Assembly (NCBI GenBank): GCA_036277615.1
Contig: DASUMQ010000279.1
Coordinates: forward strand, 1-5,175
Direction: 5' to 3'
Source of the DNA: RPQJ01 sp036277615
GTDB lineage: Bacteria > Pseudomonadota > Gammaproteobacteria > Steroidobacterales > Steroidobacteraceae
DNA length: 5,175 nt
The notes below the pieces were generated by a model that was given only the letters and a program-made list of their open reading frames with translations, was not told the DNA's origin and searched no databases. This document shows, piece by piece, positions 1-5,175 of the stretch (position 1 is the first letter of the stretch; each line of letters starts with the position of its first letter). Position numbers and translations under genes: made by a program.

Positions 1-305
1 ACGACACAGTGAACGCCGAGCAGCCGGATGGGCCAGCTCGCGGCCTCCTGCAGTCCGTAGTCCGTCGCGATCGCGCCGGCGGTGGCTCGCGCCTGGCTGC
101 TCGGGCCATACGAGACCGATGCGGCGCCGTAAGTCGTGGGCTCCGGCCGCGGTGCGTCGTGCACGGTGACGACGAGGAAGCGTTCCGGCGTGAGGCGCAC
201 GGCGTCGGGCATCGCGTTGGCAGGTGGGCGAGCCGGCACCGTCGCACACGCCGCCAGCGCGGCGACGAGCGCGCCCGCCAGCAGCGAGGACACTGTGCGG
301 ATCAT
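1..305 (-). CDS. Lipoprotein, probable S8 (subtilisin-like) family serine peptidase, N-terminal part only
   Basis: The first 101 codons of a minus-strand gene are visible; the rest lies beyond the left edge. The N-terminus has a charged start (MIRT), a hydrophobic stretch at about residues 5-19 and a lipobox L17-A18-A19-C20, so it should be an exported lipoprotein anchored through Cys20. Residues about 41-101 include a beta-strand-like run (FLVVTV), a Tyr/Ser/Gly-rich linker (SYGPSSQARA) and then DYGLQEAASWPIRLLGVHCV. From memory, this last pattern matches the leader or prodomain of proteobacterial S8 peptidases that sit behind an ECF sigma factor and a zinc-finger anti-sigma factor. No catalytic Asp, His or Ser falls inside the window, so the peptidase call rests on that resemblance and on context. 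The ATG at 303-305 overlaps the anti-sigma stop in ATGA, with GGAG 8 bases upstream (314-317), implying translational coupling. The lipoprotein call is firm; the S8 call is moderate. Confidence 0.65.
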   Translation of the reverse strand, partial: MIRTVSSLLAGALVAALAACATVPARPPANAMPDAVRLTPERFLVVTVHDAPRPEPTTYGAASVSYGPSSQARATAGAIATDYGLQEAASWPIRLLGVHCV

Positions 306-982
306 CGTGCCGGCTCCGCCCGGATCGGTTCGGCGAACAGGACGCGTGCGTCGCCGCGCAGCACCGCGAGGCTCGCGGCCATGGCTTCGGCCGTCGCGTC
401 GGGTGACAACGCGAGGGCGTACGCACCGGCGGGCGAGGGCCCGTCGACGATGCGTGCGTCGATCGCTGCCAGCAGCGACGCGAGCTCCCGCGCGGTCGTG
501 CCCGGCGCGAAGACGACCCGCAGGCGTGCCGCGTCAGAGGTGGGCGCCGTGGGGCTGCTGGTCAGGGTGCGATACGGTGCGTGTCCGTCCGACGACCGGT
601 CGGCGCCGCGCCACAGGGCCGCGCCCACGAGCGCGAGCGCGAGCGCCTGGACGACGACTGCGGCCGCGATCCAGCGTGGCTCGCGGGCCGGCGACGCGGG
701 TGCGCGCCCGCTCGCCTCCGGCGGCGGCTCGCGCATCGCCCGTTCCGTCTCGTCGATGCGCGCCATCACGCGCTGAAAACCTTGCGTTGCCGACAGCGGC
801 GACGGCCGCTCGTTCCTGTGCAGCAGGCCGTGCAGCGCACGTTCGTGCTCGAGGTCGTCACGACACGTGACGCACGACGCGAGGTGGGCCTCGACCGTTG
901 CCGAGTCGGCGTCGTCGAGTCGCCCCGTGACGAACCACGGGAGCAGGCGTGCGGCTTCGCTGCTGCAGGACGTGGCGTTCAC
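302..982 (-). CDS. Membrane-anchored zinc-binding (ZAS/zf-HC2-like) anti-sigma factor
   Basis: This 226-residue protein probably binds and silences the ECF sigma factor encoded just upstream. The cytoplasmic N-terminus carries the ZAS signature H33-x3-C37-x2-C40, with Cys6 as a possible fourth ligand. One transmembrane helix lies at about 104-124 (WIAAAVVVQALALALVGAALW), preceded by an Arg/Pro-rich linker. The periplasmic part (about 125-226) contains a compact segment at 154-220: LRVVFAPGTT, then ARIVDGPSPAGAY, then VLFAEPI. This pattern resembles the small alpha/beta prodomains of subtilases. The start is GTG at 980-982, chosen because it overlaps the sigma TGA stop in GTGA, has a GGTGGAG Shine-Dalgarno 7 bases upstream (990-996), and places the zinc motif where the family has it. 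The reading frame stays open far upstream inside the sigma gene, but that part is an antisense-like shadow without domain character. The stop overlaps the next gene by 4 bases. Regulation is presumably autogenous with the sigma factor. Confidence 0.82.
   Translation of the reverse strand: MNATSCSSEAARLLPWFVTGRLDDADSATVEAHLASCVTCRDDLEHERALHGLLHRNERPSPLSATQGFQRVMARIDETERAMREPPPEASGRAPASPAREPRWIAAAVVVQALALALVGAALWRGADRSSDGHAPYRTLTSSPTAPTSDAARLRVVFAPGTTARELASLLAAIDARIVDGPSPAGAYALALSPDATAEAMAASLAVLRGDARVLFAEPIRAEPAR
314..320 (-). promoter_or_regulatory. Shine-Dalgarno of the lipoprotein/peptidase gene
   Basis: On the minus strand GGCGGAG ends 8 bases before the ATG at 303-305. It lies within the last codons of the anti-sigma gene and supports the ATGA overlap start. 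Confidence 0.65.
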
Positions 983-1587
983 GGCAGCGCTCCACCGGAG
1001 AGTGCGGGCAGCCGGGCCCGCAGCTTGCGACGGGCGTGGAACATGCGCGTTTTCACGGTGTTGACCGGGCACTCGAGGATCTCCGCGATTTCCGCGCACG
1101 AGTGCCCGAGGTAGTAGGTGAGCTCGACGACGAGCCGCTGCTCGAGCGGCAATTCGGCGAGCGCGTGGGCGACGAGCTCGACGCGTTCGAACCCTTCCAC
1201 CTCGGCGCACGCGTCGGTCTGCGCCGCGTCGTCCACGGCGTCGTACTCGACGGGGACGAGCTTGACGCTCGCGCGCCGGAAGGCCTTGAGCGCGCGCCGA
1301 TAGGCGATGCCCATCACCCAGGTCGAGACACGCGAGGCGCCGCGAAATTCGCCCGCGCGCTGCCAGACGATCCACATCGTGTCGTTGATGATTTCCTCGG
1401 CGAGGTCGGGATGGCGCGTCATGCGGGTGAGAAAGCGGGCAAGGCGCCGGTGATACACGTGGTACAGGGCTTCGAAGGCGTTGCGATCGCGCGCGGCGGT
1501 GCGGTGGAGGAGTTCGAGCTCGTGCGCATCCCCGGACGGTTCGTTCACCGCCTCGAAGCCCGTCGTCCGATGACCCGGGAGATCCAC
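979..1587 (-). CDS. ECF-type (sigma-70 family) RNA polymerase sigma factor
   Basis: This 202-residue protein has the two-domain layout of ECF sigma factors. Region sigma2 spans about 32-105. It includes DLAEEIINDTMWIVW (61-75), the part that contacts the beta-prime subunit, and STWVMGIAYRRALKAFRR (88-105), the region 2.4-like element reading the -10 box. Region sigma4 spans about 137-193 and holds a helix-turn-helix (CAEIAEILECPVNTVKTRMFHARRKLR) for the -35 box. The linker at 106-136 is acidic. Length is normal for the family. The start is GTG at 1585-1587: no ATG fits upstream of the conserved region, and GGGAGG (1594-1599) sits 6 bases before it. It is the first gene of a three-gene operon and overlaps the anti-sigma gene by 4 bases, which favours matched synthesis of sigma and its inhibitor. 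It should direct polymerase to its own operon and perhaps to a small regulon. The ECF group cannot be assigned from sequence reading alone. Confidence 0.93.
   Translation of the reverse strand: MDLPGHRTTGFEAVNEPSGDAHELELLHRTAARDRNAFEALYHVYHRRLARFLTRMTRHPDLAEEIINDTMWIVWQRAGEFRGASRVSTWVMGIAYRRALKAFRRASVKLVPVEYDAVDDAAQTDACAEVEGFERVELVAHALAELPLEQRLVVELTYYLGHSCAEIAEILECPVNTVKTRMFHARRKLRARLPALSGGALP
990..996 (-). promoter_or_regulatory. Shine-Dalgarno of the anti-sigma gene
   Basis: On the minus strand GGTGGAG stands 7 bases before the GTG start at 980-982. The site lies inside the last codons of the sigma gene and supports the coupled GTGA start/stop overlap. Confidence 0.65.
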
Positions 1588-1593
1588 GTCCAG

Positions 1594-1599
1594 CCTCCC
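1594..1599 (-). promoter_or_regulatory. Shine-Dalgarno of the sigma factor gene
   Basis: On the minus strand GGGAGG lies 6 bases before a GTG codon (1585-1587). It decides the start of the sigma gene, because no ATG is available at a sensible position and the sigma2 domain begins about 30 residues downstream. Confidence 0.75.
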
Positions 1600-1687
1600 G
1601 CTTTCGAGGATTCGATCCCCGTGTCGGTATGTACGCCCGCGTGCCCGATCAGTTCAATCATGGCCGGAGCTCGTGCGTCCCTCCGAT

Positions 1688-1720
1688 CTTCATAAGCTTG
1701 TGAAGAGGGCTTCGTAAGCT
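1688..1720. promoter_or_regulatory. Cluster of three alternating 11-bp motifs (candidate operator)
   Basis: Within an AT-richer patch between two divergent genes, CTTCATAAGCT (1688-1698) and CTTCGTAAGCT (1710-1720) occur as a direct repeat exactly 22 bases apart, about two helical turns. A third copy, CTTCACAAGCT, lies on the minus strand at 1695-1705. Copies one and three form the near-perfect 18-bp palindrome CTTCATAAGCTTGTGAAG. The segment 1695-1720, read as plus-strand RNA, can also fold into an 11-bp hairpin with two G-U pairs and an AGGG loop. The arrangement suggests binding of a dimeric repressor or activator controlling the sigma operon, the dehydrogenase, or both. The regulator is not in the window, so its family is unknown. 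Confidence 0.5.
1689..1717 (-). promoter_or_regulatory. Candidate sigma-70-like promoter toward the sigma operon
   Basis: On the minus strand TTACGA (1712-1717) and TATGAA (1689-1694) are separated by 17 bases, the best housekeeping spacing. Matches to the consensus are partial (about 3 of 6 and 4 of 6). The boxes coincide with the 11-bp repeat cluster, so a bound regulator would block or reposition polymerase. Transcription would begin near 1681, leaving a leader of roughly 95 bases. An ECF-like alternative lies nearer the gene: TGAACT on the minus strand at 1651-1656, followed after about 15 bases by CGTACA. Neither is proven. Confidence 0.25.
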
Positions 1721-1735
1721 ATTGAATTGCAACAT

Positions 1736-1752
1736 CTGGCACGCAATGCCAG
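1736..1752. repeat. 17-bp palindrome CTGGCACGCAATGCCAG
   Basis: Perfect 6-base arms CTGGCA and TGCCAG flank a 5-base centre. It lies in the divergent intergenic region, 16 bases to the right of the 11-bp motif cluster and about 90 bases before the dehydrogenase ATG. It could be a second operator or a weak RNA hairpin in the dehydrogenase leader. Confidence 0.4.
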
Positions 1753-1842
1753 GCACGACGAGAACCGCACAACCTGCAGTTTCGCCGCGGCGCAGCAATT
1801 GGAGTATGTTTGGCCTCAGTGCCCGGTCGCGGGCTCCGACTG

Positions 1843-3624
1843 ATGGACACCGACATGAACTCGACCGTCACGCCGGCCGCCGCCGCGACCGCCCCCACCG
1901 CACGCGAACTCGTCGACCAGAGCGTCGCGAAGCAACTGCTGCTCGGCAACGTGCTCGAGCCGTCGCTGTTCCCGTACCCGGCCATCAACGAGCGCGACCG
2001 CGAGATGCTCGCCATGGTCATCGACTCGGTCGACAAATTCCTCGACGGCAAGGAAGCCGATTTCGCGCAATGGGACCGTGACGCCCACCAGCCCGACGAA
2101 TTCGTCCAGGCGCTGCGCGAGCTCGGCCTGTTCGGACTCATCATTCCCGAGGAATTCGGCGGCATCGGCCTCTCGAACGCGGCCTACGCCCGCGTGCTCG
2201 CGCAGACGAGCAGCCACGACAGCTCGGTCTCGCTGACGATCGGCGCGCACAGCTCGATCGGCATGAAGGGCCTGCTGCTCTTCGGCACCGCCGACCAGAA
2301 GGCACGCTACCTGCCGAAACTCGCGACCGGCGAGATGATCGCGGCGTTCTGCCTGACCGAGGCGAACGCGGGCTCGGACGCCGCGGCGATCCGCACGCGT
2401 GCGACGCGCAACGAAGACGGCAGCTGGACCCTGAGCGGCGAGAAGATCTGGATCACGAACGGCGGCATCGCCGACTTCTATACGGTCTTCGCGCGCACCG
2501 ACGGGCCCGAGGGCAAGATCACGGCGTTCCTCGTTGAGGCCGCATGGCCTGGCGTGAGCCACGGCTCGCACGAGGACAAGATGGGCATCCGCGCCTCCAG
2601 CACGACGAGCGTGATCCTGAACGACGTGCGCGTGCCCCACGAGAACGTGCTCGGCGAGGTCGGCAAGGGCTTCAAGGTCGCGATGGGTATTCTCAACAAC
2701 GGTCGCACGGGCCTCGGCGGTGGTGCGGTCGGCGGCATGAAGGCGCTGATCCGCAGGTCCGTGCGGCAGGCGCAGGAGCGCAAGCAGTTCGACCGGCCGA
2801 TCGCCGAGTTCGGCATGGTGCGCGAGAAAATCGCGCAGATGACGGTGGACTGTTTCGCGGCCGAGAGCGCGGTCTGGATGGTCGCGCACTACATCGACAG
2901 CGGTTACGAGGACTACTCGACCGAGGCCGCGATCACCAAGGTGTTTGCGAGCGAGGCGATGCAGCGCACGGCCTACGAGGCCCTGCAGATCGCGGGTGGC
3001 ATGGGATACATGCGCGAGCAGCCCTACGAGCAGTGCGTGCGCGACGCGCGCATCCTGCCGGTGTTCGAGGGCACCAACGAAATCCTGCGGCTCTTCATCG
3101 CGCTCTCGGCGCTCAAGGACGTCGGCGCGGGACTCACCGAGTTGCAGTCGGCGCTCAACTCGATCTTCAACGACCCGATCAAGGGCTTCGGCGTGCTCTC
3201 GAGCTACGCGGGCCGCCGATTCGACCGCGGTCGTGCCCGCATCGACACGCAGCTCGTGCCCGAGCTCGCGCCGCTCGTGCAGGTATACGAAAACTACGTG
3301 CGCGGCGCGGCCCGCGTCGCGGAGATGGTGCTGCGCAAGCACGGCAAGCGGATCTTCGAGCGCCAGCTCGTGCAGAAGCGCATCGCCGACCTGCTGATCG
3401 ACCTGTTCGTGGGCCTCTGCGTGCTCTCGCGCGCCGATTCGATCATCAGGAGCGATCCGTCCTCGACTTCGAAGGTGGTCGACATCGCGCGGATCTTCAC
3501 GCACCAGGCGCGGCGGCGCATGGTCCGCAACATCCGCGGCGCCGACCACAACGAGGATCGCTCGATCGACGCGCTCGCGGGCGCGATCCTCGAGCAGGGC
3601 GGGTATCCCTGGGACGTGTTGTAG
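1843..3624 (+). CDS. Acyl-CoA dehydrogenase, VLCAD/ACAD9-like long form
   Basis: A 593-residue flavoenzyme that should oxidise acyl-CoA to trans-2-enoyl-CoA, the first step of beta-oxidation, passing electrons to electron-transfer flavoprotein. The order is an N-terminal helical domain with FPYPAINERD, the middle beta domain with family signature CLTEANAGSDAAA (170-182), a flavin-site run KIWITNGG, then KMGIRAS and VLGEVGKGFKVAMGILNNGR, and a C-terminal helical domain with QIAGGMGYM and VFEGTNEILRLF. Glu409 of FEGT aligns with the catalytic base of MCAD and VLCAD. About 180 further residues follow, matching from memory the C-terminal extension of mitochondrial VLCAD/ACAD9, and the ending (ILEQGGYPWDVL) looks complete. 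Gln397 stands where the second family signature expects Lys or Arg. The start is uncertain: ATG 1843 is used here, ATG 1855 is equally plausible, and a TTG at 1810 has GGAG 5 bases upstream. The gene stands alone, divergent from the sigma operon and convergent with the cytochrome gene. Confidence 0.94.
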   Translation: MDTDMNSTVTPAAAATAPTARELVDQSVAKQLLLGNVLEPSLFPYPAINERDREMLAMVIDSVDKFLDGKEADFAQWDRDAHQPDEFVQALRELGLFGLIIPEEFGGIGLSNAAYARVLAQTSSHDSSVSLTIGAHSSIGMKGLLLFGTADQKARYLPKLATGEMIAAFCLTEANAGSDAAAIRTRATRNEDGSWTLSGEKIWITNGGIADFYTVFARTDGPEGKITAFLVEAAWPGVSHGSHEDKMGIRASSTTSVILNDVRVPHENVLGEVGKGFKVAMGILNNGRTGLGGGAVGGMKALIRRSVRQAQERKQFDRPIAEFGMVREKIAQMTVDCFAAESAVWMVAHYIDSGYEDYSTEAAITKVFASEAMQRTAYEALQIAGGMGYMREQPYEQCVRDARILPVFEGTNEILRLFIALSALKDVGAGLTELQSALNSIFNDPIKGFGVLSSYAGRRFDRGRARIDTQLVPELAPLVQVYENYVRGAARVAEMVLRKHGKRIFERQLVQKRIADLLIDLFVGLCVLSRADSIIRSDPSSTSKVVDIARIFTHQARRRMVRNIRGADHNEDRSIDALAGAILEQGGYPWDVL

Positions 3625-3628
3625 TTCT

Positions 3629-3682
3629 TCACCCGACCCTCTCCCGCTTACGCGGGAGAGGTCGTCGTGCAGCAGCGGGTGA
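3629..3682. repeat. REP-like palindromic element in the convergent gap, possible bidirectional terminator
   Basis: The 76-base gap between two converging genes holds a perfect 10-bp stem, CCTCTCCCGC (3638-3647) and GCGGGAGAGG (3652-3661), with loop TTAC. It is enclosed by outer arms TCACCCG (3629-3635) and CGGGTGA (3676-3682). Neither strand shows a T-run after the stem, so it is not a canonical intrinsic terminator. The CCCTCTCCCGC/GCGGGAGAGG core followed by GGTGAGGGTG is, from memory, a recurrent intergenic palindrome in high-GC proteobacteria. A dispersed repeat that also stops or protects converging transcripts is the likely role. Confidence 0.65.
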
Positions 3683-3700
3683 GGGTGCCCAAGGCCCGCG

Positions 3701-4912
3701 TCAAAGCGACTTGAGGTACTGCACCAGGTCCGCGACCTGCTCGTCGGTCAGGCCCAGTGACCTCCTGGTGTTGTAGATCCGTGCGACGTCCTCGAGCGTA
3801 CTGGCCGAGCCGTCGTGAAAATACGGCGGGTGCTGCCAGATGCCACGCAGCGGCGTCGTGCGGTACTGCTTGGTCGCCGAGCGCGAGGCGTAGCTCGGAA
3901 ACTCGGGCTCCGCCATCGAATCCTCCGGCGGATGCAGCCGCGCATTCGCATCGGTGAACGTCGAGCCCGAGTGGCAGCTCGAGCATTCGCCGTCCCCTTC
4001 GAACACCAGCTTGCCACGCGCAGCCGCCGCGGCGTCGAAACTGCCCGCAGGCGCGGCCGGCGCCAGCAGCGACAACTGATAGGCCTGCAACGCGGGCAGC
4101 TTGCTGCTCACGAGGTCGACCGTGCCGTTCGTGATGCTCAGCGGCAGTCGTGGATCCTCGAACGTGCCGAGGCCGCCCATCTGTGTCACGGCCACGTAGC
4201 GATTCCAGTACGCGATGTCCGCGCCGTCGCCGGTGAAGGTGATGCTGTGGATGCCCGCGAGCCCGTAGGCGGGCGGAATCACGACCGGTTTATTGAGGCC
4301 GTCGACGTTGTGCCGCGGGTCGTACATTCCCGCGCCCCAGGCGCGCAGCAGCGCCTTTTCCGGCTCCTGCACCGCGGGCGACAGCGCGATGATCTTGCCG
4401 GGATCGAGGTCGCGGTTCGGCCAGCCGTCCAGGCGCTTGCCGATTCCGGCAGCGAACGAGTCGTCGACCGTGGAATGACAGAGCGCGCAGGTGGTGCCGA
4501 CGCGCGTCAACGTATCACGACCATTGACCTTCTCGACCGTCCCCTTCAGGCCGACCACCGCGTCGAGCTTGAGCAGCGCGACTGTCGTCGCGGGGCTTCG
4601 CAGGTCGACCTTGCCCTCCAGGATGCCCTTGCGGACCGAGGGGGGCAGGGCGTCCACGTCGACCTTCAGGCCGACCGACAACGCGGTCACGGGGTCGACC
4701 GCCGTGCGGATCACCTCGTGCATCCGCAGCAGGTCGGTCCACTTCGCTTCGTCACCGAACGTGTCGTACCGGAAGATGTGTTTGCCCTGGGCCGCCAGTG
4801 CCGTGTCGCGTCCGCGTGTCGAGGGGCCGGCCGCGTGCGTGATCTCCACCGCGCCGGACAATATCAGTGCTGCACCCAGCGCCAGGCCGGGAACTCGGGT
4901 AATTGCGTTCAT
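3701..4912 (-). CDS. Exported di-heme cytochrome c with CcpA/MauG-like C-terminal domain
   Basis: This 403-residue protein starts with a Sec-type signal peptide (MNAITRVPGLALGAALILSG, probable cleavage near residue 27-28, HAA), so it should be periplasmic. Two heme-attachment motifs are present: CALCH (142-146) and CSSCH (310-314). Met333 is a candidate distal ligand for the second heme. The C-terminal part has TTPLRGIWQHPPYFHDGSAS (352-371), the hallmark of bacterial di-heme cytochrome c peroxidase/MauG proteins, and ends in LVQYLKSL as usual. The 168-residue spacing between motifs is in the range of that superfamily. About 110 mature residues precede the first heme (FRYDTFGDEAKW, LSVGLKVDVDALP), an N-terminal extension unlike classical CcpA, so peroxidase activity should not be assumed. 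It may be an electron carrier or oxidase of unknown substrate. The ATG at 4910-4912 has only a close, weak GGTGA upstream. It appears monocistronic, convergent with the dehydrogenase. Confidence 0.9.
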   Translation of the reverse strand: MNAITRVPGLALGAALILSGAVEITHAAGPSTRGRDTALAAQGKHIFRYDTFGDEAKWTDLLRMHEVIRTAVDPVTALSVGLKVDVDALPPSVRKGILEGKVDLRSPATTVALLKLDAVVGLKGTVEKVNGRDTLTRVGTTCALCHSTVDDSFAAGIGKRLDGWPNRDLDPGKIIALSPAVQEPEKALLRAWGAGMYDPRHNVDGLNKPVVIPPAYGLAGIHSITFTGDGADIAYWNRYVAVTQMGGLGTFEDPRLPLSITNGTVDLVSSKLPALQAYQLSLLAPAAPAGSFDAAAAARGKLVFEGDGECSSCHSGSTFTDANARLHPPEDSMAEPEFPSYASRSATKQYRTTPLRGIWQHPPYFHDGSASTLEDVARIYNTRRSLGLTDEQVADLVQYLKSL

Positions 4913-5116
4913 GTGTCACCGTCGGGTTCGTACGCGTCCACATCCATTGGACGTCACGAGCGGCGCCATCGTTTCGGCTCGGGGCGGCCACGATGCCCGT
5001 TCGGGCGTCGGCGCTTCGGAGGACAACGGCGATCGACGTGGTGGCACTTTCGCGATCGTGTGCGCACCCGGGCACGGCACACTGCTCGTCGGCGCCGCCT
5101 CGCGCACGGTGCGCGC

Positions 5117-5175
5117 GTGTCGTACGCGGTGCGCCCGTTCTACACCTACCTGAGCAACTTCGGCTTCCGGGTGTT
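5117..5175 (+). CDS. Possible start of an unidentified plus-strand gene, cut by the right edge
   Basis: From about 5117 the frame reads VSYAVRPFYTYLSNFGFRV and runs off the window. From TCG (5120) onward every complete codon ends in G or C, and the residue mix is protein-like, whereas the same frame between 4913 and 5110 has poor third-position bias and is Arg/His-rich. That shift suggests coding begins close to here. GTG at 5117 is the nearest start but has no Shine-Dalgarno. A clear GGAGGA at 5018-5023 is not correctly spaced for any start in this frame. The product is not recognised. The gene could start elsewhere, and the preceding 204 bases (4913-5116) show no other convincing feature. 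Confidence 0.25.
   Translation, partial: MSYAVRPFYTYLSNFGFRV

Noticed and set aside
983..1375. Upstream extension of the anti-sigma frame by 131 residues
   Set aside because: The extension is an Arg-rich shadow lying inside the sigma gene. The GTG at 980-982 with Shine-Dalgarno and GTGA overlap gives a normal-length protein.
9..1695. Several plus-strand open frames across the sigma operon (for example 9-776, 136-870, 581-1114, 949-1695)
   Set aside because: All lie opposite the three minus-strand genes, are Arg-rich and low complexity, and lack start signals or domains.
1736..1752. Sigma-54 promoter suggested by CTGGCACG
   Set aside because: The -24-like box looks good, but the required GC of the -12 box is two bases too close (GG and GC are 8, not 10, bases apart).
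1816..3549. A 577-codon open frame on the minus strand opposite the acyl-CoA dehydrogenase
   Set aside because: It is the antisense shadow of a GC3-biased gene: very rich in Arg, His, Val, Asp and Glu, with no recognisable domain. The plus-strand frame carries full-length family homology.
3638..3661. Canonical Rho-independent terminator
   Set aside because: The stem is strong but no T-run follows on either strand, so it is recorded as a REP-like palindrome with possible terminator activity.
2544..3776. A 410-codon plus-strand frame overlapping the dehydrogenase in another frame
   Set aside because: Arg/Ala-rich out-of-frame shadow that runs through the palindromic gap and into the cytochrome gene; no domain.
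4491..5153. A 220-codon plus-strand frame across the cytochrome start region
   Set aside because: Most of it is antisense to the cytochrome gene, and it closes at a stop inside the more convincing frame at the right edge.
1..5175. CRISPR array, tRNA, rRNA, transposase or toxin-antitoxin pair
   Set aside because: No repeat-spacer periodicity, cloverleaf, ribosomal RNA sequence, transposase motif or pair of small overlapping genes was seen on either strand.

Overview
The window is very GC-rich, densely coding DNA whose real genes almost always use G or C at the third codon position. Gene content suggests a free-living Gram-negative proteobacterium, possibly a soil or freshwater gammaproteobacterium: an ECF sigma/anti-sigma pair, a lipoprotein with a lipobox, an exported c-type cytochrome and a mitochondrial-VLCAD-like acyl-CoA dehydrogenase. 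The exact taxon cannot be fixed from this sequence.

Layout. (1) Positions 1-1587, minus strand: a tightly packed three-gene operon read right to left. It encodes an ECF-type sigma factor (979-1587), a membrane-spanning zinc-binding (ZAS-type) anti-sigma factor (302-982) and the N-terminus of a lipoprotein resembling the leader of an S8/subtilisin-family peptidase (1-305, cut by the window edge). Both junctions are 4-base start/stop overlaps (GTGA at 979-982, ATGA at 302-305), and each start has its own Shine-Dalgarno sequence. (2) Positions 1588-1842: a divergent regulatory region with an unusually AT-rich patch. It holds three copies of an 11-base motif (consensus CTTCRYAAGCT) in alternating orientation, a separate 17-bp palindrome and weak promoter-like boxes. 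(3) Positions 1843-3624, plus strand: a long acyl-CoA dehydrogenase of the VLCAD/ACAD9 architecture, for beta-oxidation. (4) Positions 3625-3700: a short convergent gap filled by a strong REP-like palindrome. (5) Positions 3701-4912, minus strand: an exported di-heme cytochrome c with a CcpA/MauG-like C-terminal domain. (6) Positions 4913-5175: a divergent intergenic stretch, ending in what is probably the very start of another plus-strand gene.

The operon in part 1 looks like a self-contained envelope signalling module. The anti-sigma factor would hold the sigma factor at the membrane. Its periplasmic tail has a pattern reminiscent of subtilase prodomains, which suggests (inference) that the co-transcribed peptidase or its prodomain takes part in the signal. 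The dehydrogenase and the cytochrome are separate units, and nothing in the sequence ties them to that module apart from the divergent regulatory region shared by the sigma operon and the dehydrogenase. Nothing in the window looks like a CRISPR array, tRNA, rRNA, transposase or phage gene.
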